A stretch of DNA of 33,577 bases from Cytophagales bacterium (lineage in GTDB: Bacteria > Bacteroidota > Bacteroidia > Cytophagales > Spirosomataceae). Positions within the stretch are counted from its first letter, which is position 1; each line of letters starts with the position of its first letter. The notes under the pieces are model-generated. The model had not been told where the DNA came from, did not search any database, and saw only the letters and a list, made by a program, of their open reading frames with translations. Made by a program: the position numbers and the translations under genes. The stretch is from the NCBI GenBank assembly GCA_024742395.1, contig JANSYO010000045.1, positions 1-33,577 of the forward strand. The letters are read 5' to 3'. Below are positions 8,351 through 14,977 of this stretch, one piece after another.

Positions 8351-10218
8351 AATTAAGCAGTGATTTCGTCAGACTTATATTCTTTAGTTTAATAACTAGC
8401 CTTAGCTGTGTTGCTCAAAATCTAGCACCTGATATTGCCAATTATGACATTTCGGTTATTCTGGATAATGAAAAGAAAATATTAAATGGCGAGCAGCAAT
8501 TAACTTGGTTAAATACAAGTCCTACAGCAGTAAATGAACTTCAGTTTCATTTGTATTTAAATGCCTTTAAAGATAATAAGTCTACTTTCATGAAAGAGTC
8601 TGGCGGCAGACTACGGGGCGACAAAATGCCACCTGATGGTTATGGTAATATCTATGTAACTCGATTTTCGAGCGAGGATGGTCAAGAGCTTTTGGGGAAA
8701 CTCAAATACATTCAGCCGGATGACGAAAACTTAGACGACAGAACCGTAATAAGTGTTGAGCTTGAAAAGCCCGTAGAGCCCGGGGAGAGCATTGTATTAA
8801 ACATGGGTTTTAGAGCTAAACTGCCAAAGATATTTGCCCGAACAGGTTACGGTGAAAATGATTATTATTTGATAGGCCAATGGTTTCCCAAAATTGGGGT
8901 TTTTGAACCAAATGAAGATGGAGAATGGGGCTGGAATTGTCATCAGTTTCATGCTAACTCGGAGTTTTATGCTGATTTTGGAGAGTATAAGGTCAACATA
9001 ACACTTGATCAAAAACTGAAAGTAGGAGCCAGCGGAGAGCTGATTTCAGAGCTAAAATTGAAAGACGGATTAAAATCAGTAAGCTATAAAGCTTCAGATG
9101 TGCACGATTTTGCCTGGACAGCCTCTCCTGATTTTGTTATTCATAAAACAGAATGGAAGGGAGTAAAAGTAAAGGCTATGATGCAGCCTGAACATGCTTC
9201 GCAATACAAACGATATTTTGATGGTGCCATTCGTTCATTAGAATACACCGAGAAGTTACTTGGGAAATATCCCCACAAAACCTTGACCTTGGTAGATCCT
9301 CCTATTAGTAGTGAAGGTAGTGCAGGTATGGAATACCCTACGTTTGTTACTGGCTTAAGTTATTGGGGAGTAGGGAAGTGGTTACGTCTGGCAGAGTTAG
9401 TTGTAGTACATGAGTTTGGTCATCAGTATTTTCAAGGCATTTTAGCAAACAATGAGTTTGAGCAAGCCTTTTTAGATGAGGGCTTTAACCAATATCTGGA
9501 AGGACGTATTATGGATGAGAGCTATGGAAAGGGTTCCCTTTTTAATCTTCTGGGTTTTACCATTCGCGATTCCGAAATTTCAAGATACAGCTATGTAACC
9601 ATGAAGTTTCCTGAAATGGATAAAATCAACAGACCTGTTTGGAAATACCCCAAAGGTGTCTATTCCGATTTGACCTACACAAAAACTGCCACAGTGCTCA
9701 TGACCCTGGAAAACTTGATTGGCAGGGAGCAAATGGACGCAGTACTGAAAAGTTACTATCAGCAGTATAAATTCAAGCATCCAAAACTTGCTGATTTTTC
9801 AAGGGTCTTAAACGAAACCACAGGTGCAAATTACCAATGGTTTGTAGATCAGGCTTTTAATAAGAACTATTCATGTGATTATCAGGTAGATACTTTAATA
9901 AATTCGGGTAAGCAATCTTCTTTTGTTTTGTCCAGAAAGGGTCAGTTTATCTTACCTCAGCAAGTATTGGTTAGATTCAATGATGGTAGTGAGGAGGTAT
10001 TTGTATGGGATGCACAGCAGGTAAATAAAAAGTTCAGCTTTGATAAACTAATTAGCCAGGTAAGCATTGACCCCGGAAAAAGAAACTTAATGGATCTAAA
10101 TAGAGTGAATAACTCATACACTGTATTAAAGCAAGATGATTTTTTCGCTAAATACACGGCGAAGGCCATTTTCTGGATTCAGCATATTGTGATCGGCTTT
10201 TTGTTTTGGATAGGGTAG
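8347..10218 (+). CDS. Secreted M1-family (gluzincin) metallopeptidase
   Basis: This 623-residue protein starts with a signal peptide (hydrophobic IFFSLITSLSCVA, cleavage near residue 23). It then has the beta-rich N-terminal domain and thermolysin-like catalytic domain of family M1. The zinc site is HEFGH at 355-359 with the third ligand E378, the exact HExxH-x18-E spacing of gluzincins. The exopeptidase substrate motif corresponding to GAMEN is SAGMEYP around residues 325-331, a common variant in bacterial members. It likely trims peptides in the periplasm or at the surface. The C-terminus ends with a short hydrophobic segment (IFWIQHIVIGFLFWIG), so it may be membrane-attached. It overlaps tatD by 4 bases and is convergent with folB, 3 bases apart. 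Confidence 0.88.
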   Translation: MKLSSDFVRLIFFSLITSLSCVAQNLAPDIANYDISVILDNEKKILNGEQQLTWLNTSPTAVNELQFHLYLNAFKDNKSTFMKESGGRLRGDKMPPDGYGNIYVTRFSSEDGQELLGKLKYIQPDDENLDDRTVISVELEKPVEPGESIVLNMGFRAKLPKIFARTGYGENDYYLIGQWFPKIGVFEPNEDGEWGWNCHQFHANSEFYADFGEYKVNITLDQKLKVGASGELISELKLKDGLKSVSYKASDVHDFAWTASPDFVIHKTEWKGVKVKAMMQPEHASQYKRYFDGAIRSLEYTEKLLGKYPHKTLTLVDPPISSEGSAGMEYPTFVTGLSYWGVGKWLRLAELVVVHEFGHQYFQGILANNEFEQAFLDEGFNQYLEGRIMDESYGKGSLFNLLGFTIRDSEISRYSYVTMKFPEMDKINRPVWKYPKGVYSDLTYTKTATVLMTLENLIGREQMDAVLKSYYQQYKFKHPKLADFSRVLNETTGANYQWFVDQAFNKNYSCDYQVDTLINSGKQSSFVLSRKGQFILPQQVLVRFNDGSEEVFVWDAQQVNKKFSFDKLISQVSIDPGKRNLMDLNRVNNSYTVLKQDDFFAKYTAKAIFWIQHIVIGFLFWIG

Positions 10219-10221
10219 GGC

Positions 10222-10572
10222 TCACCTCTTTATCAAAACCTTAGCTCTTTCGCAAATGCCCCCAATCGGTGGGTTATACTTTGAAACCCCTACAGTAACG
10301 GTTTTTACATTCGGGTAGGTGGTCTTTATTTGTTCTATGACATCATGTGCTACATGTTCCAGCAGTCTGTGCTTTTTTTGCATCACCTCAAGAACTAGCT
10401 GGTAGAGATGCTCGTAGTTTATTGTGTCGCTAAGTTTGTCAGATTCTGCGGCACTAGAAAGGTCAGTTTCAATGTTTAGGTCAATGGCATATTTATTTCC
10501 AATTTTTTGCTCTTCATCATAATAGCCATGATAGGCAAAGAACTCCATTCCTTCCAGTGAAATCTGACCCAT
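10222..10572 (-). CDS. folB: Dihydroneopterin aldolase
   Basis: This 116-residue protein has the size and motifs of FolB, which converts 7,8-dihydroneopterin to 6-hydroxymethyl-dihydropterin and glycolaldehyde in folate synthesis. The N-terminal strand contains FFAYHGYYDEEQKIGN, with the family's conserved Y/H-G and E-x-x-x-G positions. The helix INYEHLYQLVLEVM is followed by the pterin-anchoring glutamate in RLLEHVAHDV. The catalytic lysine is in VSKYNPPIGG near the C-terminus. It acts as a cytoplasmic homo-octamer in known cases. It sits 13 bases downstream of the DivIVA/HhH gene, so the two are likely co-transcribed, although they have no obvious functional link. Confidence 0.92.
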   Translation of the reverse strand: MGQISLEGMEFFAYHGYYDEEQKIGNKYAIDLNIETDLSSAAESDKLSDTINYEHLYQLVLEVMQKKHRLLEHVAHDVIEQIKTTYPNVKTVTVGVSKYNPPIGGICERAKVLIKR

Positions 10573-10585
10573 AAACTTGTCTTAA

Positions 10586-11836
10586 TTAAAGATTATCGAA
10601 AAAAGATCCGCCCTCTTTATTTTCAGCGGCAGCGTCATTGATGGTTTTAACTTTTGGAGCAGTACCTGCTTCCTTCTCCATCATAGCTTTCTTTAAAGCG
10701 GCTTTTACTTTATTAACACGGCTAAGCATCTCTTCCGTTACCTGTTCTGAACTCTCTACAGGTTCTTCTTCAACGACTTCTTCTTTTTGAGCCTTAGGTG
10801 CTTCAGGAGCAGTTTCAGGTTCTTTTCCACCTACTAAGTGTTCCTTTAAGCTAGCCAGTTCATCCCACTTTTCTGAACTAGCCAAAATGGCTTGCTCAGC
10901 CCAGCTGCTTGGATCATGCATAGCGTAGTTTGAACCTGCCGATTCCAGAATTTCCTTAATTTTATAGGCAGGGTGGGTAGCTAAATCTCTGTATGTTGAA
11001 ATGCCATTAACCTTAAGAAGTTCTGATATTTTTGGGCCAATTCCTTCAATAATGGTTAAATCATCCTCTTTTATCTCTTCATCTATCTCTTCATCTATCT
11101 CTTCTTTCTCCTCTTCTAATACCAGAGTATTCGCTGATGAGGCAATACCTTTCACCTCTTCGTCTATCACTTCTTCAATCTCTGTTGTTGGTGCCACTTC
11201 TTTAACATCTTCTGATACAGGCTCAGGTTCTGCAGCAACAAATTTAGTAACCGCAGGCGTTGAAACAAGGTCAGAGTCTATGCCTCCTATCTTTTCTAAA
11301 GTCAGGTCGGTAAGTTGACGTAATTGCTTGACAATACTCAAACGATGATTTTCCAGATTTTCAATTTCTGACTTTAGATTCTCCTCTTTTGAAAGAAGGG
11401 CTTTTTGGTTTTCGGAAACGGTATTATTTGCTTCTGAAATTAAATTTTCCGCCTCAGATTTCGCATTTTTAATAATTTGATCGGCTTCAGTAGCGGCTGC
11501 TTTTTTCTTTGATTCAGCCTCTTCAATTAAGCGTAGAGCCTCCAGTTTTGCTTCCTCTATTTTGGCATCTGCCTCCATTTTAGCATGCTCTGTTATCTTA
11601 GAACTGGTGGTTTCAGCTGTCTGAAGTGTTTTTATCAATGACATTTCCACTTCACGAAGTTTGGCTGCTTCTTTTTCAGCTATCTCCAGCTGCATTCTAA
11701 GCATTTTTGCTTCGTTACTTGTCCGCTCCCATTCATTGGCAATATTATTTAAAAAGATGTCTACTTCTTCAATATTGTAACCTCTGAAGGACTTTTCAAA
11801 TTCGTGCTGTTTTATCTCTAAGGCGGTAATTTTCAT
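10586..11836 (-). CDS. DivIVA-like coiled-coil protein with C-terminal helix-hairpin-helix domain
   Basis: This 416-residue protein is modular. Residues 1-40 match the DivIVA/GpsB N-terminal domain (KITALEIKQHEFEKSFRGYN with the conserved GYN-x-EEVD-x-FL). Residues about 40-180 are a continuous charged coiled coil rich in A, E and K. Residues 190-257 are an acidic linker with E/D runs. Residues 257-335 form a helix-hairpin-helix DNA-binding-like domain (LTIIEGIGPKISELLKVNGI). A further acidic, low-complexity tail follows to residue 416. DivIVA proteins sense membrane curvature and organise division or polar growth; HhH domains usually contact DNA, RNA or protein. A link between envelope and chromosome is a natural guess but not shown. 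It is first in an operon with folB. The cellular role is unknown. Confidence 0.75.
   Translation of the reverse strand: MKITALEIKQHEFEKSFRGYNIEEVDIFLNNIANEWERTSNEAKMLRMQLEIAEKEAAKLREVEMSLIKTLQTAETTSSKITEHAKMEADAKIEEAKLEALRLIEEAESKKKAAATEADQIIKNAKSEAENLISEANNTVSENQKALLSKEENLKSEIENLENHRLSIVKQLRQLTDLTLEKIGGIDSDLVSTPAVTKFVAAEPEPVSEDVKEVAPTTEIEEVIDEEVKGIASSANTLVLEEEKEEIDEEIDEEIKEDDLTIIEGIGPKISELLKVNGISTYRDLATHPAYKIKEILESAGSNYAMHDPSSWAEQAILASSEKWDELASLKEHLVGGKEPETAPEAPKAQKEEVVEEEPVESSEQVTEEMLSRVNKVKAALKKAMMEKEAGTAPKVKTINDAAAENKEGGSFFDNL
11072..11104. repeat. Short in-frame 12-bp tandem repeat
   Basis: The unit TATCTCTTCATC occurs about 2.75 times in a row, encoding the repeated EIDE units of the acidic linker in the DivIVA/HhH protein. 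Because the unit is four codons, slippage would change linker length without breaking the frame. Confidence 0.75.
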
Positions 11837-11863
11837 TCGGAACGTTTTAGGAAATGTTAATTA

Positions 11864-11871
11864 CAAAAATA
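11864..11871 (-). promoter_or_regulatory. Promoter -7 element for the DivIVA/HhH-folB operon
   Basis: On the minus strand TATTTTTG matches TAnnTTTG exactly. The predicted transcript start near 11857 leaves a leader of about 20 bases before the ATG at 11836. I see no clear TTTG at the -33 position. Confidence 0.5.
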
Positions 11872-11890
11872 CGTGCAGTTTTTCTAAAAT

Positions 11891-11904
11891 AGGTCCTGCG
11901 ACCT
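11891..11904 (-). terminator. Small GC-rich hairpin, possible terminator after the WD40 gene
   Basis: AGGTC-CTGC-GACCT forms a 5-bp stem with a 4-base loop, 30 bases after the WD40 stop. On the minus strand it is followed by ATTTTAG, a weak U-tract; on the plus strand a longer T run follows. The stem is short, so this is tentative. Confidence 0.35.
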
Positions 11905-11934
11905 CTTTTTTTAATCAAAAACGACAATTTCGGC

Positions 11935-12843
11935 CTAATATTGGCCAATCTTCCATAAAGAAAGACTTCTGTCATCACTGGCCGAAACCAGCGATTCGTC
12001 TGAGAGCCAGTGCAGTCTATTCACAGAAGTGCCATGACCGGCATGTCTCGTTTGATCCAGTACTTTTAAAAGTTTCATTTGAGCACTGTCCCATATCTTA
12101 ATGGACTTGTCCATGCTGCAGGTAGCAAAAAGTTTACCTGCCGGACTAAAAGAAATATGGTTAATAGTGTACATATGTCCTATGACCTGTTCTGACAGTT
12201 CATAGTTATTTTGAATGTTCCAATTTTTGATATGTGCATCACGGCTTCCACTATACAAAGATTCAAAGTTAGGACTGTAAGCTAAGGTAAAAACAGAATT
12301 TCTATGGGCATTTATCTGCTTCTTTAATTCAAAACTATTCAGGTCAAAAATGCGAATGGTATGATCTGAATAACCGGCAGCCAGTTCTCTTTCAACCGGA
12401 TTTATAGCTAAAGCCCGAACACTCTTACTTGATGATTTCAAATGTTTTTTAAAGGCAAGAATCTCTTTATCTACCACGGTAATGACTCCGTCTCCTCCGG
12501 CTATAAAGACATTGGAATTATAAGTTTTGATATCAAAAATGGCTGCTTTGTTCAAAGCAAGAGAGCCTGTTTCTTTTCTGGATATTAAGTCAAAACTTCT
12601 TATGCCCTCAAAATTATCCCCTACCCAGAGAAGATTATCCTCTTTTTCAAGGTGCAAGGCATAAACAGAGTGTTGCATTTGAGCCAAGGGCTTCCCCAAG
12701 TCAGGAATTCTGCTGTCCCATTCAACAATGAGGCCGTCGCCGGCACTGGAAAAGAATTTATGACTGTCAGTAGATCCGCAAACATTATACACACAGTCTT
12801 TATGTCCGGTAAATGATTCTACTTTCTCTACTTCAAATTTCAT
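11935..12843 (-). CDS. WD40 beta-propeller protein
   Basis: This 302-residue protein consists almost wholly of about seven WD40 repeats, enough for one closed propeller. Clear blades end in VEWD, IRIFD, IKNWN, IKIWD and LSLWK, each preceded by the GH/AH and S-G/A-D pattern (for example AHRNSVFTLAYSPN and GHMYTINHISFSP). There is no signal peptide, so it should be cytoplasmic. WD40 propellers are protein-interaction platforms; no catalytic site or partner can be read here. It has a strong promoter match at 12875-12905 and is divergent from the phosphopantetheinyl transferase gene with 43 bases between start codons. Confidence 0.88.
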   Translation of the reverse strand: MKFEVEKVESFTGHKDCVYNVCGSTDSHKFFSSAGDGLIVEWDSRIPDLGKPLAQMQHSVYALHLEKEDNLLWVGDNFEGIRSFDLISRKETGSLALNKAAIFDIKTYNSNVFIAGGDGVITVVDKEILAFKKHLKSSSKSVRALAINPVERELAAGYSDHTIRIFDLNSFELKKQINAHRNSVFTLAYSPNFESLYSGSRDAHIKNWNIQNNYELSEQVIGHMYTINHISFSPAGKLFATCSMDKSIKIWDSAQMKLLKVLDQTRHAGHGTSVNRLHWLSDESLVSASDDRSLSLWKIGQY

Positions 12844-12874
12844 AACAAGTTTTAAAATGGGATATTTGGAAAAT

Positions 12875-12905
12875 CAAAGATAGATTATGCCTGTACGGTT
12901 TCAAA
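12875..12905 (-). promoter_or_regulatory. Consensus Bacteroidota promoter for the WD40 gene
   Basis: On the minus strand TTTG (12905-12902) is followed by exactly 19 bases and then TATCTTTG (12882-12875), a full match to TTTG-N19-TAnnTTTG. Transcription would start near 12868, 25 bases before the WD40 ATG. The -33 box lies inside the first codons of the divergent phosphopantetheinyl transferase gene. Confidence 0.75.
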
Positions 12906-13510
12906 AGGAATGTGAAAGTGGTGCTCATGTACTGGTGTGGGAAGCCACCGAAAGTGAAACGGAATTGTTTACGTCTTTACCTTCATCTATTTTAACAGAT
13001 GCTGAATATGAGGCCACTCATTTAGCACACAAAAGATTAGAGCTTTTGACTAGTCGGGTGGCCATCCGGTACCTGGCACAAAAAATAGGTTTTTCATTTG
13101 ATGGTATAAAAAAGGATGAAAACGGGAAACCCTATTTAGTTAATACTCCTTGGCAAATGTCGATTACCCATTCTAAGCACTTCATGGGTGTAATAATGCA
13201 TCCTGATTTGCCGGTTGGCGTTGATATTGAAAGGCCGCAAGAAAAAATGTGGCGTATAAAAACGCGATTGTATTCAGAACAAGAAATACATGATATAGGA
13301 GACGACCTGAACAGAATGTCAATCTATTGGTCTGCTAAAGAAGCTCTGTATAAACTTTATGGTAAAAGAGGTACCGACTTCAAAGAGAATCTACGATTGA
13401 GTTTAGAAGGAGATCAACTCTTTGGAGAAATCATCATGGAAGATCACCATCAAAAACACCAAATATTATCAGAACCAATTGATGACTACATTCTCGTTTG
13501 GGCAATCTAA
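12887..13510 (+). CDS. 4'-phosphopantetheinyl transferase (Sfp/AcpT superfamily)
   Basis: This 207-residue protein transfers the phosphopantetheine arm of CoA to a serine of acyl- or peptidyl-carrier proteins. It has the two signature motifs of the superfamily: GVDIE at 111-115 (Mg-binding Asp and Glu) and WSAKEALYK at 148-156 (Mg-binding Glu and catalytic Lys). SITHSKHF, upstream at 92-99, corresponds to the CoA-binding SHS region. At about 200 residues it is Sfp-like rather than the 120-residue AcpS, so it could serve either primary fatty-acid synthesis or secondary metabolism. No carrier protein or synthase is in the window. Its stop overlaps the convergent ytxJ 3' end by 4 bases. Confidence 0.9.
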   Translation: MPVRFQKECESGAHVLVWEATESETELFTSLPSSILTDAEYEATHLAHKRLELLTSRVAIRYLAQKIGFSFDGIKKDENGKPYLVNTPWQMSITHSKHFMGVIMHPDLPVGVDIERPQEKMWRIKTRLYSEQEIHDIGDDLNRMSIYWSAKEALYKLYGKRGTDFKENLRLSLEGDQLFGEIIMEDHHQKHQILSEPIDDYILVWAI

Positions 13511-13875
13511 AGAGCCGTTTTCAGGTCTTCAAATGAAATTCCAAAGTGAGATTCTGTATAAACACTTTGACCATTTTTAACTAGAATTACCTGTGGGGAT
13601 TCATGTTCTACATTAAACGCCATTGCAACAGCGTTTGATAAACCTCTGTTGCTAAGTAAATCCAGATAATAGACTTTCAGATCGTTTACGTCTTCTTGTT
13701 TGTAGTTTCTTTCCATTCTGTTTAAAGCCGTGCTGCTGATAGGGCAGGTAGTGCTATGCTTAAAAATAAGCACCGGATGGTTTTCAGATTCTTTTTTGAT
13801 CTCTTCAATTTGGCTCTCGGAGCTAAGTTGATTCCAATTCATCTTTTCCTTTTTTGACTTGAAGAATGAGAACAT
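13507..13875 (-). CDS. ytxJ: Bacillithiol-system thioredoxin-like protein YtxJ
   Basis: This 122-residue protein has a thioredoxin-like fold with the single-cysteine motif TCPIS at residues 43-47 (HSTTCPISSTALNRME), characteristic of YtxJ. In bacillithiol-producing Firmicutes and Bacteroidota, YtxJ is thought to act as a bacilliredoxin-type protein. The cis-proline region (ESPQVILVKNG) is present. It is cytoplasmic. It lies 25 bases downstream of panC on the same strand, so the two are probably one operon; this would place a CoA precursor gene with a low-molecular-weight thiol gene, though a shared role is only a guess. No bacillithiol biosynthesis genes are seen here. Confidence 0.82.
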   Translation of the reverse strand: MFSFFKSKKEKMNWNQLSSESQIEEIKKESENHPVLIFKHSTTCPISSTALNRMERNYKQEDVNDLKVYYLDLLSNRGLSNAVAMAFNVEHESPQVILVKNGQSVYTESHFGISFEDLKTAL

Positions 13876-13900
13876 AAGTTAGGCTTTTAAAAGTTTCAGT

Positions 13901-14743
13901 TTAGAAAACAATATTATCAATCAGCCTTACGCCATCAAGATAGATTGCCGTACATATGGCAGTTTGACCTTCGTTATTCATTGCTGGGATGGGCTCCAGA
14001 TTATCGAAGTCAGAGATTTCAAAGTATTCAGCCTTTAATTCAGGAAAGGAATGTAGATGTTCTTCAATGATCGTTTTTACTTCGGTACTGCTTTTACCTT
14101 GAATTAAGAGTTCTTTTGCTTTCTGTAAAGCAATATGAACTTGCGGAGCAATTTTTCTGGCGTCATCTGATAAACGTCTGTTGCGAGAAGACATGGCCAG
14201 TCCATCTTTTTCCCTAACAATAGGGCAAGGGATTAAATCTAAATCGAAACTTAGATCATTTACTAAACGTCTAAGCACAGCCACTTGCTGTAGGTCTTTC
14301 AATCCAAAATACGCTCTGTCAGGATTTACGATATGGAATAATTTGGCAACCACAGTGCCAACACCACTGAAATGTCCATTTCTGAATTTTCCCTCCATAA
14401 CATGCTCAAGGTTCCCAAAATCAATGCTTAGTTTAGGAAGAGTAGGGTACATTTCTTCAGCTGTGGGTGCAAAAACATAATCACAGCCAGCTGCTTCCAG
14501 AAGCGTACAGTCTGTCTCAAGAGTTCTGGGGTATTTCTTTAAATCTTCGGGATTGTCAAATTGTGTAGGGTTGACGAATATACTGCAGACCACAAGGTCA
14601 TTCTCTTCTCTTGCTCTGTTTATTAAAGAAATGTGACCCTGATGAAGGGCTCCCATAGTAGGAACAAAACCAATAGATTTTCCCTTTTTTTCCTGCTCCT
14701 TAATCGTCTTTCTTATCTGACTTATCGTATTTATTACCTCCAT
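13901..14743 (-). CDS. panC: Pantothenate synthetase (pantoate-beta-alanine ligase)
   Basis: This 280-residue enzyme condenses pantoate and beta-alanine with ATP to make pantothenate, the CoA precursor. It has the nucleotidyl-transferase HIGH-type motif PTMGALHQGH, the pantoate/beta-alanine-binding stretch SIFVNPTQF, the DRAYFGLKDLQQ motif and the KMSKS-like REKDGLAMSSRNRRL. The length is standard. The partner gene panD, which supplies beta-alanine and often lies beside panC in related bacteria, is not in this window. A -7 box at 14760-14767 sits immediately upstream, and ytxJ follows 25 bases downstream. Confidence 0.95.
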   Translation of the reverse strand: MEVINTISQIRKTIKEQEKKGKSIGFVPTMGALHQGHISLINRAREENDLVVCSIFVNPTQFDNPEDLKKYPRTLETDCTLLEAAGCDYVFAPTAEEMYPTLPKLSIDFGNLEHVMEGKFRNGHFSGVGTVVAKLFHIVNPDRAYFGLKDLQQVAVLRRLVNDLSFDLDLIPCPIVREKDGLAMSSRNRRLSDDARKIAPQVHIALQKAKELLIQGKSSTEVKTIIEEHLHSFPELKAEYFEISDFDNLEPIPAMNNEGQTAICTAIYLDGVRLIDNIVF

Positions 14744-14759
14744 TTAACTCTGTTTGGCT

Positions 14760-14767
14760 CAAAGATA
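14760..14767 (-). promoter_or_regulatory. Promoter -7 element for panC-ytxJ
   Basis: On the minus strand TATCTTTG matches TAnnTTTG exactly. A transcript would start near 14753, giving a leader of about 10 bases before the panC ATG. No TTTG is seen at the ideal -33 distance. Confidence 0.5.
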
Positions 14768-14821
14768 AACAAATCAATGCAACAGATTTTTACTCTTAAG
14801 AGAGACAATTGATTTCATGCG

Positions 14822-14852
14822 TTTGAGCATCCAATAAATAGGTTTATTTTTG
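14822..14852 (+). promoter_or_regulatory. Consensus Bacteroidota promoter for the MBOAT-SGNH operon
   Basis: TTTG at 14822-14825, exactly 19 bases, then TATTTTTG at 14845-14852: a full match to TTTG-N19-TAnnTTTG. Transcription would start near 14858, about 50 bases before the ATG at 14909. This supports 14909 as the original start of the MBOAT gene. Confidence 0.75.
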
Positions 14853-14908
14853 CCAATTAGCCGGTAGAATTGAGTAGCCGGGAAAACAACGTTTCTGACA
14901 ATTAATAC

Positions 14909-14977
14909 ATGCTCTTTACAAGTCCGGAGTTTTCTTCTGTTGCTTATAACTTTTGTTATTTATTATCTGGCCGGTAA
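14909..14977 (+). pseudogene. Out-of-frame N-terminal segment of the MBOAT gene
   Basis: From the ATG at 14909 the frame reads MLFTSPEFSSV and stops after 22 codons at 14977. MLF-x-SPEF is the characteristic beginning of AlgI-type MBOAT proteins, whereas the rest of the MBOAT protein is in a different frame. Removing one T from the TTTT run (14930-14933) would fuse both frames to MLFTSPEFLLLLITFVIYYL, a normal family N-terminus. So this is most likely the true start, separated by a single-base insertion, a sequencing error or, less likely, a programmed frameshift. Confidence 0.7.

Noticed and set aside
10245-10275. Possible terminator hairpin between the M1 peptidase and folB
   Set aside because: Only a 3-4 bp GC stem was found with no U-tract, too weak to report.
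11001-11318. Open frame antisense to the DivIVA/HhH linker
   Set aside because: It is a serine-rich mirror of the acidic E/D linker on the other strand; no start signal or family resemblance.
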